A stretch of 16,511 nucleotides of DNA from an uncultured Oscillospiraceae bacterium (GTDB lineage: Bacteria; Bacillota; Clostridia; Oscillospirales; Oscillospiraceae): assembly GCA_905205085.1 (NCBI GenBank), contig CAJLCG010000045.1, positions 1 through 16,511 on the forward strand. Reading direction: 5' to 3'. Positions 7,165 through 12,762 of this stretch are shown piece after piece; positions within the stretch are counted from its first letter, which is position 1, and every line of letters starts with the position of its first letter. The notes beneath the pieces are model-generated. The model made no database searches, had not been told where the DNA came from, and saw only the letters and a program-made list of their open reading frames with translations. The translations under genes and the position numbers were made by a program.

Positions 7165-7839
7165 TTATTCCTCCCGAATCACGTAGCCCACACCACGTAC
7201 GGTGTGGATCAATTTCATGCCAAAGGCCTCATCGATCTTACTGCGGAGAAAGCGGATGTATACATCCACCGAGTTGGTCTCGCCCACAAAGTCAAAGCCC
7301 CACACGCTGTCCAGCAGGGCCTCCCGGGTGAGCACCCGGCCCTTGTTCTCCAGCAGCTGGTGGAGCAGATCAAATTCCTTTTTGGTCAGCTCCACGCCCT
7401 GGCCCCGCACGCTCACCTGGTGGCGCTCCACATCCATGACCAGCTCTCCGGCGGTGAGGATGCTGCCGGTGTGGACGGAGCGCTTGCGCAGTGCGGCCCG
7501 AATGCGGGCCAGCAGCTCCTCGATGGCAAAGGGCTTGGTGATGTAGTCGTCCGCGCCCGAGTCCAGGCCGGATACCTTGTCAATGACGCTGTCCCGGGCG
7601 GTGAGCATGATGACGGGCAGGTCGCTCTCCCGGCGCAGGCGGCGCAGCACCTCCATGCCGGACAGCTGAGGCAGCATGATATCCAGCAGCACCAGATCAT
7701 ATTTGCCGCTCAACGCCTGGTCCAGACCGCTGCGCCCGTCAAAGGCCTTGGTCACCTCGTAGCCCTCGTAGCGCAGTTCCATCTCCACCATCCGAGCCAG
7801 CTTCTCTTCATCCTCCACAAGAAGGATCTTTTCTGCCAT
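7165..7839 (-). CDS. Response regulator, OmpR/PhoB family
   Basis: This is a DNA-binding regulator of 224 residues. The receiver domain (1-120) has the acidic pocket VEDEE (9-13), phospho-acceptor D53 in LVLLDIMLP, T80 in VIMLTARD and K102 in YITKPF. The winged-helix DNA-binding domain (about 128-222) shows ELTKKEFDLLHQLLENKGRVLTREALLDSVWG, DVYIRFLRSKI and the closing TVRGVGYVI. I chose the ATG at 7837-7839 (MAEKILLVEDE) with GGGAG 8 bases upstream, over a TTG at 7861-7863 that would add 8 residues ahead of the family start. There is no good promoter in the 40 bases upstream, so it is probably transcribed with the DUF4342 gene. It is the partner of the kinase at 4779-6233. Confidence 0.95.
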   Translation of the reverse strand: MAEKILLVEDEEKLARMVEMELRYEGYEVTKAFDGRSGLDQALSGKYDLVLLDIMLPQLSGMEVLRRLRRESDLPVIMLTARDSVIDKVSGLDSGADDYITKPFAIEELLARIRAALRKRSVHTGSILTAGELVMDVERHQVSVRGQGVELTKKEFDLLHQLLENKGRVLTREALLDSVWGFDFVGETNSVDVYIRFLRSKIDEAFGMKLIHTVRGVGYVIREE

Positions 7840-7874
7840 TGTGTTCGCTCCCTTACCTTGCAATTTTCATTCCA

Positions 7875-7894
7875 AACCGTTATTTTTTACGGTT
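7875..7894 (-). other. Short inverted repeat at the DUF4342 stop codon
   Basis: AACCGT (7875-7880) and ACGGTT (7889-7894) are complementary across an 8-base A/T loop. The repeat overlaps the stop of the DUF4342 gene, 35 bases before the response regulator. The stem is short and no U-tract follows, so I do not call it a terminator. It could be an mRNA processing or attenuating hairpin, or an operator. Confidence 0.3.
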
Positions 7895-8488
7895 GTTATA
7901 CTTCTCGTGTTGGTTTTTCAGCTCTTCCATCACCTGGCGGCCCAGGTCAGCGGCAGTATCGGCCACACTGCCCATCATGCCGTTAATGGTGTCGTCCTCC
8001 AGGTCGGGGCCGGTGATCTGGTAGCGAAAGCCCAGAAACAGGCCCAGAATCAGGGCAGGCAACGTGATATAGAACGCAAAGAGCACTAGTACCACCAACA
8101 CCAGAATGGGCAGAGAGGTCACCGGTTGGCCCCGGCGCCAGATCTCCAGCTCGTTATCAATGAGCCAGCGGCGCAAAGTGGAAAACAGGGTCTTGCCGCG
8201 GACCACCTTCACTCCAAAGCCCTTGCCTTTTTTCTTTTCCCGCTTTTCCTTCCCATCCTTCTTCTCGCCCATAGGGACCAGTTCATCCCGGACGGGGGGC
8301 GGCGGGGGCGTCTCGTTCCGAGTGGAGTAATAGGCCCCCTGGGGACGGGGAATCGCACCCTGCTCCTCCAGATAGATCAGGGCGTCCAACAGATTGCCTC
8401 CGCTGTACTCCAGGGCCTGCTTGGCCTGGGCGTAGGACACATCCGCTTTTTCCCGCAGGCGTTCCACCTGCTCCAGGGTAATTTCCAT
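7880..8488 (-). CDS. DUF4342 protein with UBA-like N-terminus and one or two membrane segments
   Basis: This is a 202-residue protein of unknown function. Residues 1-42 (MEITLEQVERLREKADVSYAQAKQALEYSGGNLLDALIYLEE) form a UBA/TS-N-like three-helix fold, the kind that starts EF-Ts and nascent-chain proteins. A Pro-rich linker (about 58-66) and a Lys/Glu-rich stretch (75-90) follow. A DUF4342 segment FGVKVVRGKTLFSTLRRWLIDNELEIWRRG comes next, then a hydrophobic stretch at about 125-155. An amphipathic C-terminal helix ends in Asn/Lys. I chose the ATG at 8486-8488 (GGAG 8 bases upstream); a longer open frame to 8644 would run back through the promoter. It is probably the first gene of the operon that continues with the response regulator, 40 bases downstream. 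A role in envelope sensing is inferred from the neighbours only. Confidence 0.82.
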   Translation of the reverse strand: MEITLEQVERLREKADVSYAQAKQALEYSGGNLLDALIYLEEQGAIPRPQGAYYSTRNETPPPPPVRDELVPMGEKKDGKEKREKKKGKGFGVKVVRGKTLFSTLRRWLIDNELEIWRRGQPVTSLPILVLVVLVLFAFYITLPALILGLFLGFRYQITGPDLEDDTINGMMGSVADTAADLGRQVMEELKNQHEKYNNRKK

Positions 8489-8540
8489 GGTTTGTTCTCC
8501 TTTCCCCAGCTTGTGCCCTAAGGATACCACATGCGGGTTG

Positions 8541-8557
8541 AAGGGTACTTTACCCTT
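8541..8557 (-). other. Perfect 7-3-7 dyad in the leader of the DUF4342 operon
   Basis: AAGGGTA (8541-8547), CTT, TACCCTT (8551-8557) is an exact inverted repeat. It lies about 40 bases downstream of the predicted minus-strand start point and about 50 bases upstream of the DUF4342 start codon. It could be an operator bound by a dimeric regulator, or an RNA hairpin in the leader. No U-tract follows on the minus strand. Confidence 0.4.
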
Positions 8558-8586
8558 TCTTAAAAATGGGTTAAAGGGGGCTCGGC

Positions 8587-8615
8587 TTGCCCAACTGATT
8601 ATACTATGATATAAT
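8587..8615 (+). promoter_or_regulatory. Sigma-A promoter of the plus-strand run starting at 8650
   Basis: TTGCCC (8587-8592), a 17-base spacer, and a perfect TATAAT (8610-8615) with an extended -10 (TGATATAAT). Transcription would start near 8622 and give a leader of about 28 bases with AAAGGAGG at 8634-8641. It overlaps the minus-strand promoter almost completely. Confidence 0.85.
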
Positions 8616-8626
8616 TTCGCTAGCAA
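8598..8626 (-). promoter_or_regulatory. Sigma-A promoter of the DUF4342/two-component operon
   Basis: On the minus strand TTGCTA (plus 8621-8626), a 17-base spacer and a perfect TATAAT (plus 8598-8603). The leader to the DUF4342 ATG would be about 100 bases. Each promoter's -10 lies in the spacer of the other. Confidence 0.75.
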
Positions 8627-8649
8627 GTGCCGGAAAGGAGGCAAAGACG

Positions 8650-9819
8650 GTGAAACGATGGAAGCGGAGCGCGGCGCTGGTGCTGGTGCTGACCATGCTG
8701 GTGACGCTGCTGAATACAGCCCAGGCGGCGGGGAATATCTACCTGACCGCGGTGAATGAAAATCTGCTGGAATTGACCTCCGATACCATGCCCACCTGGT
8801 CCAATGGTGTGCTGTATGTACCCTACACCGTCTTTGACGGCAGCTATACCGGCATCAATCTTGGCATCAGCAGCAGTTACAGCCGGGACGAGGGCACCGT
8901 GACCCTCTATACTCTCCAGCAGATGGTAGTGTTCGATCTCAACCGGGGGACCTGCTATAATCCGCTTACCGAGCAGACACTGTCCGGCAGGGCCATCCTG
9001 CGCAATGGGCGGCCCTATGTGCCGGTGGCTGCGGTGTGCAGCTTTTTTGGACTGTCCTATTCCGTGATTGACATTGACGAGGGCTATATCGTGCGGATCA
9101 AGGGGTCCGGTGTGGTACTCAGCGATTACAGCTTTGTAGACTCGGCCCAGAACTCCATCCGCAACCGCATCCGGGACTATAACCAGGCCAACCAGAGCCA
9201 GCCCACCCCCGGCGTGCTGCCCCCCACCTACAATCCGGAAGAGCCGGACACTGAGATCACCGTGCCGGACGACCCGGTGGACACCGACGTCATCCCCACG
9301 TATCTGGCCTTTTCCTGTGAAGATTCCCAGGGGCTCAGCGAGATTCTGGATACGTTGGACAGCCGCAACCAGCGGGCCATTTTCTTCTTTGATGCCCAGG
9401 GGCTGGAGCGGGAGGACGACCTGATCTTCCGCATTTTGGGCAGCGGATACAGCATTGGACTCATTGCCCAGGGCCGCTCGACATCGGCCACCAACCGCCT
9501 GCTGGAGGAGGCCAACCAAACCCTGTCCCAGGTGGCCTATACCCGCACCTCCGTGGTGCTGGTGCCGGAGAGCCAGAGGGAGGAGCTGGAGGCGGAGGGG
9601 TGGATCTGCTGGAACGAGACAGCCTCGGCTGTTCCTACCCAGGGGGTAGGGACCAACACCTACGCCAATCAGGTGATCAAACGCATCAGCGGCAATTATG
9701 CCCGGGTGTATCTCACCCTGGATGCCAGCAGTGAGACGGCACGGGTGTTGCCCACCCTGCTGCGCCGCCTGTCTGAGGAGGGCTATGGAGTCAGCGTGCC
9801 CCTGGAGACCAGACTGTAA
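8650..9819 (+). CDS. Exported protein: copper-amine-oxidase-like N-domain plus degenerate NodB-like domain
   Basis: This 389-residue exported protein has a signal peptide (1-26, ending TAQA|A). Residues about 30-150 match the copper amine oxidase N-terminal-like domain, a non-catalytic repeat of Firmicute surface proteins: LYVPYTVFDG, then RAILRNGRPYVPVAAVCSFFGL, with repeated Tyr-Val-Pro turns. A Pro/Asp-rich linker (about 183-214) leads to a C-terminal domain with the layout of polysaccharide deacetylases. YLAFSCED (218-225) stands where the metal and catalytic motif (TFDDG) should be. GSGYSIGLIAQG (264-275) stands for the H-x-x-x-H block, and YLTLDAS with EEGYGVSVPL resembles the closing motif. 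The catalytic Asp pair and metal histidines are absent, so enzyme activity is unlikely and a binding or structural role is inferred. The start is GTG (8650), 8 bases after AAAGGAGG. Confidence 0.85.
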   Translation: MKRWKRSAALVLVLTMLVTLLNTAQAAGNIYLTAVNENLLELTSDTMPTWSNGVLYVPYTVFDGSYTGINLGISSSYSRDEGTVTLYTLQQMVVFDLNRGTCYNPLTEQTLSGRAILRNGRPYVPVAAVCSFFGLSYSVIDIDEGYIVRIKGSGVVLSDYSFVDSAQNSIRNRIRDYNQANQSQPTPGVLPPTYNPEEPDTEITVPDDPVDTDVIPTYLAFSCEDSQGLSEILDTLDSRNQRAIFFFDAQGLEREDDLIFRILGSGYSIGLIAQGRSTSATNRLLEEANQTLSQVAYTRTSVVLVPESQREELEAEGWICWNETASAVPTQGVGTNTYANQVIKRISGNYARVYLTLDASSETARVLPTLLRRLSEEGYGVSVPLETRL

Positions 9820-9830
9820 GGAGGCCCCTC

Positions 9831-10145
9831 ATGGATCTGACGCAAAATATAGTACCCACCGCAGAGCAGGCGCCCCGGGTGGCCCGGCTGACCCGGCACC
9901 TGAAAGCCCGGCTGGAGGACTTTGGCCCCGGTGGGCCGGAGGTGGTCCAGGCGGACCAGGAGACCGGCATCGTCTGTTTCCGTGTGCCGGAAAAGGACAG
10001 CCAGTGGCTCCGGCAGCAGCTGGAGGAGCGCTGGGATATCCGCATCCAGGTGGAGGACGGCCTTGCGGTGTGCCGCCTGAGGGCCGATATCCCCTTTGAG
10101 CAGCTGGACCGGCTGTGGGGCTGTCTGTTTGAATTGGTAGGCTAA
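9831..10145 (+). CDS. 104-residue protein of unknown function resembling the small domain of class V aminotransferases
   Basis: I do not recognise a named family. The product is hydrophilic, with no signal or membrane helix. From residue 45 (TGIVCFRVP, LRQQLEERWDIRIQVEDGLAVCRLRADIPFEQLDRLWGCL) the order strand-helix-strand-strand-helix resembles the C-terminal small domain of class V, fold-type I PLP enzymes such as cysteine desulfurases, where it caps the active site. The large domain with the PLP lysine is missing and no remnant lies upstream, so if it is related it is a free-standing domain. It begins 11 bases after the previous stop codon, with AAGGAGG 6 bases before the ATG. It is therefore actively translated and co-transcribed. 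Confidence 0.7.
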   Translation: MDLTQNIVPTAEQAPRVARLTRHLKARLEDFGPGGPEVVQADQETGIVCFRVPEKDSQWLRQQLEERWDIRIQVEDGLAVCRLRADIPFEQLDRLWGCLFELVG

Positions 10146-10169
10146 GAGGTATAAAAAGGGAAAAAGCGG

Positions 10170-10203
10170 CATAAGGTCTCTGGGAAAGAGGTGAGACCTT
10201 ATG
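10170..10203 (+). promoter_or_regulatory. RNA hairpin enclosing the ribosome binding site and pairing the start codon of the DUF6512 gene
   Basis: CATAAGGTCTC (10170-10180) is exactly complementary to GAGACCTTATG (10193-10203), an 11-bp perfect stem. The 12-base loop TGGGAAAGAGGT holds the core of the ribosome binding site, and the last three bases of the stem are the ATG itself. In an RNA starting upstream, translation start would be hidden. This is directly visible in sequence; any regulatory effect is inference. Confidence 0.6.
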
Positions 10204-10710
10204 GTGTACGAGAAAAAGCAGCTGCTCCTGGCCTTTGTACTGGCCGTGCTGGCGGGAGCGGGCCTGCACTTTGTCTACGGGCTGTGTCCCAATGGGGTCA
10301 CAGCCCTGTTTTCACCGGTCAACGAGAGCATTTGGGAGCACGCCAAAATCCTGTTCTGGCCCTATCTGGCGGCGGCAGTGTGGCTCACCTGGGGGCGGCC
10401 TACCGCCCTGCGCCCCTGGCTGCTGACCGGGGTGGGGATCTGCCTGGCCATGCTGGGGGTAGGATACTTTCTGCATGTGGTACTGGGTTGGAAGAGCCTG
10501 GCGGCGGACCTGGTGCTGTACGGGGTGCTAATGGCCCTGGGGTTCTGGCTGCCTACCCGCATGGCAGGACCCTTTCAGGGACTGCGGTGGCGCCTGCCCG
10601 CCCTGCTGGCGGCGCTGCTGGTGGTGGCCATGGTGTGGTTTACCTTTGATCCGCCTCAGCGAGCCCTGTTTACCGACTTCTCTCAGGAGAGCGGACAGCA
10701 GGGAAAATAG
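10201..10710 (+). CDS. DUF6512-like integral membrane protein
   Basis: This 169-residue membrane protein is of unknown function. About five hydrophobic segments are visible (residues 8-26, 50-64, 72-92, 98-118 and 131-149). The diagnostic block HFVYGLCPNGVTALFSPVNESIWEHAKILFWP (23-54) contains the conserved SPVNESIWEH, with acidic and His residues at a membrane boundary that could coordinate a ligand. The C-terminal tail is short and polar. The ATG at 10201 has AGAGGTG about 7 bases upstream, and both are held in the hairpin described at 10170-10203. It lies 55 bases after the previous gene, a larger gap than elsewhere in the run, and 19 bases before the transferase gene. The family assignment is from the motif, and the transport or enzymatic role is unknown. 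Confidence 0.78.
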   Translation: MVYEKKQLLLAFVLAVLAGAGLHFVYGLCPNGVTALFSPVNESIWEHAKILFWPYLAAAVWLTWGRPTALRPWLLTGVGICLAMLGVGYFLHVVLGWKSLAADLVLYGVLMALGFWLPTRMAGPFQGLRWRLPALLAALLVVAMVWFTFDPPQRALFTDFSQESGQQGK

Positions 10711-10729
10711 AGAGAAGGAGCACCTACAC

Positions 10730-11302
10730 ATGATACTTTTAGGGATCGATGATCTGGCCCGGCGGGAGCAGGCAAGGGAGCTGCTGGCCTGGGGAGCAGA
10801 GCGGTATTGGGGGCTGGCTCCGCTGCCACAGCTGGCGGCAGGGGAGCGGGGAAAGCCCTGGTTCCCCTCCTGCCCCCAGTACCACTTTAACCTGAGCCAT
10901 TCTGGCTCCTTTGCCCTGTGCGCCCTGTCGGACCAGCCGGTGGGGGTGGATATCCAAGAGATGAGGGCGGCCTGGCGGCCCTCTCTGGTGGAGCGCACCT
11001 GCAGCCCGGAGGAGCGGGCGTGGCTGGCCAGCCTGGGGGACCGGGGGGAGGACTTTGCCCAGCTGTGGGCCTTGAAGGAGAGCGGGGGCAAGCAAACGGG
11101 CTACGGTCTGCCCTACCCGCCCAGCCGTCAGGCGGTGCCCCTGCCCCCGCTGGGGGAGCCCTACGATCCCGGGGCGATCTATACGCTGGGGGAGACCAAT
11201 TTTCGGGTCTATCTGGGGAAAAATTGGCGGGGAGCGGCCTGTGGCCTGGAGGCTCCGCCCCAGGAAATCCAGTGGGTGAGCGGCCTGCGGAGGGAAAATT
11301 AG
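10730..11302 (+). CDS. 4'-phosphopantetheinyl transferase, Sfp/AcpT type
   Basis: The enzyme transfers the phosphopantetheine arm of coenzyme A to a Ser of acyl or peptidyl carrier proteins. The 190-residue product has FNLSHSG (53-59), the metal-binding VGVDIQ (71-76; D74 is the key Asp) and the second signature WALKESGGKQTGYGL (113-127; E117 and K121). The position after GVDI that is Glu in Sfp itself is Gln here, so one usual magnesium ligand is replaced; Gln also occurs in some relatives. The ATG at 10730 is 9 bases after AAGGAG; a longer frame to 10646 runs back into the previous gene. No carrier-protein, fatty acid, NRPS or PKS gene is in the window, so its target is unknown. It might serve as the general carrier activator. 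Confidence 0.9.
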   Translation: MILLGIDDLARREQARELLAWGAERYWGLAPLPQLAAGERGKPWFPSCPQYHFNLSHSGSFALCALSDQPVGVDIQEMRAAWRPSLVERTCSPEERAWLASLGDRGEDFAQLWALKESGGKQTGYGLPYPPSRQAVPLPPLGEPYDPGAIYTLGETNFRVYLGKNWRGAACGLEAPPQEIQWVSGLRREN

Positions 11303-11305
11303 CCC

Positions 11306-11334
11306 TTTACAAGAGGGGGAGAATCTGCTATAAT
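11306..11334 (+). promoter_or_regulatory. Sigma-A promoter of the tRNA-Arg gene
   Basis: TTTACA (11306-11311), a 17-base spacer and TATAAT (11329-11334) with an extended -10 (TGCTATAAT). It starts 3 bases past the stop codon of the transferase gene and should begin transcription near 11341, about 14 bases before the tRNA. The near-ideal match fits a stable RNA. Confidence 0.85.
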
Positions 11335-11354
11335 AACGGAGCAACTTAAGAGAT

Positions 11355-11430
11355 GCGCCCGTAGTTCAATGGATAGAGCGTCAGATTCCGGTTCTGAATG
11401 TTGGGGGTTCGAGTCCCTTCGGGCGTACCA
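11355..11430 (+). tRNA. tRNA-Arg, anticodon CCG
   Basis: This is a 76-base tRNA with the CCA end encoded in the DNA. The acceptor stem is GCGCCCG (11355-11361) with CGGGCGT (11420-11426), its first pair G-U. The D arm is GTTC/GAGC. The anticodon stem TCAGA/TCTGA surrounds the loop TTCCGGT, giving anticodon CCG (reads CGG, arginine). The T arm has loop TTCGAGT, its five-bp stem containing two G-U pairs. It is preceded by its own promoter (11306-11334) and followed directly by a hairpin terminator that begins at the final A of CCA. CGG is a frequent codon in this GC-rich genome, so the tRNA has real work. Confidence 0.95.
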
Positions 11431-11470
11431 AAAAGAAAGACATCTGCATATTGCAGATGTCTTTCTTTTT
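11430..11470 (+). terminator. Terminator of the tRNA-Arg gene, 19-bp perfect stem
   Basis: 11430-11448 pairs without mismatch with 11452-11470 (loop TAT). The base of the stem is A-rich on the left and T-rich on the right (CTTTCTTTTT), so it can stop transcription in both directions. A near-identical hairpin is at 11699-11737. Confidence 0.92.
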
Positions 11471-11698
11471 GGGTTTCGGCGGCCAGAGGCCGCCTCCACC
11501 CTCCGGTGATTAAAATGCTCGGGCGAAATGAATTTGCCCATCTACGCGCTAAGAGCCGCCCGGCGGGCGGTTGCGCTCCGAAACGCCGCCGCGGCGGCAG
11601 TGCGCAATTCTCCGCTTCGCTCCGAATTTACGGCGCATAAGCGCCGCCCCACCGTGTGGGGCCCCGTGTTCTACTGGCATCCATGCTGTTTTGAGAAT
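11471..11698. repeat. Gene-free, GC-rich stretch dense in inverted repeats
   Basis: I see no gene here. The 228 bases hold a chain of short hairpins: GGCGGCC/GGCCGCC (11478-11494), a bulged stem GGGC-AAAT/ATTT-GCCC (11521-11539), CCGCCC/GGGCGG (11556-11570), a 14-base perfect palindrome (11585-11598), GGCGC/GCGCC (11632-11645) and GCCCCAC/GTGGGGC (11646-11662). It lies between two hairpin terminators. Open frames across it are continuous with antisense frames and have no family resemblance. It may be a genomic intergenic repeat unit or a decayed one. Confidence 0.5.
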
Positions 11699-11737
11699 AA
11701 AAGAAAGACACCTACATGTTGCAGGTGTCTTTCTTTT
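11699..11737 (-). terminator. Terminator of the DUF4085 gene, near copy of the tRNA terminator
   Basis: 15-bp outer stem (11699-11713 with 11723-11737), then an A-C mismatch, two more pairs and loop TGT. On the minus strand the stem base reads CTTTCTTTTATTC, a usable U-tract, 34 bases past the stop codon of the DUF4085 gene. Its sequence is almost that of the hairpin at 11430-11470. Confidence 0.8.
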
Positions 11738-11771
11738 TGGCCCGATCGTAAAAGGATGTCCTCCTGTTTTA

Positions 11772-12710
11772 TCACAGCTCCGGCGGCGGGACACTGTGGT
11801 CGATCCGGATATTCTCGCAGCATATCGTGAGGTACCGCAGGGCCTTGCTGGTCCACAGGAGCATGTGCACCTCATAGCCCTCCTGGGTGTGGTAGAGCTC
11901 GTCATAGAGGTATTGACAGTTGGAGACAAGCAGCCCATCCCCGCCGGGGCGGCAGCGGAGCACCAGGCCCGGCTCCCGCTCCAGCCAGCGTACCCCCTCA
12001 AAGGTGATGGTGGTGTAGGGCTTGTCCCAATATCCGTCTCTGCCCAGCAGCAGCACCGCCCGGCGGCCCCGACGGCGCAGCTTAAGTACCTGGGCGTCGT
12101 GGAAGCAGAAGACCTCCCGTAGCTCCGGGGGAATGTCCTGGGCGGACAACTCCGCCTCGGCCCGGGCATTTTGTTCTTCAAATGCCTGCCGCTTGGCCTG
12201 CACTTCCTCTTGGAGGCGGTCATAGGCGCTGGCCGGCATCCGGTCAAGGGCCAGCAGCCGCTTGTCCACCGACTCCTGCACCCACTGGGGAAAGTACTTC
12301 CAGGCATACCGCAGCTTGGACCGGAAGCACGCCCGGAAGCACGAAATAGTCTCCTGGGCATCGAAGGGGGGACGGCGTTCAAAGGCTTCCAAGGCGCGGC
12401 GGAAGTCCGCCTCCAGGTAGGCACGGGCCATTTCCGGGGTTTGGGGGTGGAACAGATTCCCGGTCCCCTCCTCCTCAAAGAGAAAGTTTTCGGGGGAAAA
12501 GCACTCCGGGTCCAGCAGCTCCTCCTGCCAATCCCAAGTGGGCGGGGTGTTGTAGCGCTCCCGCTCCTGGGCCACCTCTTCCTCCAGATCTTGCTGATAA
12601 AAGGCTTGGATGTCCTGCTGGGAGTAGCTCCCATCGGGAATCTTTTGCATGCCGCTCAGGTCGTCCTGGTGCTGCATCAGCTCGTACCACTCTTTGGTGT
12701 AAAACCGCAT
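11772..12710 (-). CDS. DUF4085 family protein, function unknown
   Basis: This is a soluble 312-residue protein. The N-terminus MRFYTKEWYELMQ is the hallmark opening of the DUF4085 family. A highly charged helical region follows (DIQAFYQQDLEEEVAQERERY, then LEADFRRALEAFERRP and a coiled-coil-like stretch YDRLQEEVQAKRQAFEEQNARAEAEL at about 162-187). The C-terminal third is beta-rich (FCFHDAQVLKLRRRGRRAVLLLGRDG, YTTITFEGVRWLE, YLYDELYHT, YEVHMLLW), like proteins that carry an immunity or DUF-type beta domain. It has no signal, membrane helix or recognisable catalytic motif. GGAGG is 5 bases before the ATG. There is no clear promoter in the 52-base gap upstream, which holds the previous gene's terminator, so it may depend on read-through or on a promoter inside the upstream gene. 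Confidence 0.8.
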   Translation of the reverse strand: MRFYTKEWYELMQHQDDLSGMQKIPDGSYSQQDIQAFYQQDLEEEVAQERERYNTPPTWDWQEELLDPECFSPENFLFEEEGTGNLFHPQTPEMARAYLEADFRRALEAFERRPPFDAQETISCFRACFRSKLRYAWKYFPQWVQESVDKRLLALDRMPASAYDRLQEEVQAKRQAFEEQNARAEAELSAQDIPPELREVFCFHDAQVLKLRRRGRRAVLLLGRDGYWDKPYTTITFEGVRWLEREPGLVLRCRPGGDGLLVSNCQYLYDELYHTQEGYEVHMLLWTSKALRYLTICCENIRIDHSVPPPEL

Positions 12711-12727
12711 ACGTTCCTCCAGTTGAA

Positions 12728-12758
12728 AAACGGGGCAGGCAGATGGCCTGTCCCGTTT
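12728..12758 (-). terminator. Terminator of the cysteine desulfidase gene
   Basis: 12-bp stem with one G-U pair (12728-12739 with 12747-12758; 7-base loop) just past the stop codon at 12763. On the minus strand it runs into CCCCGTTTTTC, a five-base U-tract. The DUF4085 ribosome binding site follows directly, so some read-through is needed if that gene has no promoter of its own. Confidence 0.85.
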
Positions 12759-12762
12759 GTGT

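Noticed and set aside
7840..7863. Earlier TTG start for the response regulator (adds 8 residues)
   Set aside because: The ATG at 7839 has its own GGGAG at good distance and begins exactly at the family start.
8489..8644. Upstream extension of the DUF4342 reading frame
   Set aside because: It would cross the promoter region and leader; the ATG at 8488 has a ribosome binding site and starts the domain.
10129..10155. Possible promoter TTGAAT-15-TATAAA before the DUF6512 gene
   Set aside because: The spacer of 15 is too short and the -35 lies inside the upstream coding region; left out as too weak.
11355..11470. tRNA-Arg as an attachment site of an integrated element
   Set aside because: No second copy of the tRNA 3' end, no integrase or phage-like gene within the window.
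11430..11737. CRISPR-like repeats
   Set aside because: Only two hairpins, unequal spacing of 228 bases, perfect self-complementarity typical of terminators, no cas genes.
11549..12634. Open frame of 361 residues overlapping the DUF4085 gene in another minus frame
   Set aside because: Pro/Arg/Ser-rich frame shift product that runs through the terminator and repeat region; the DUF4085 frame is the real one.
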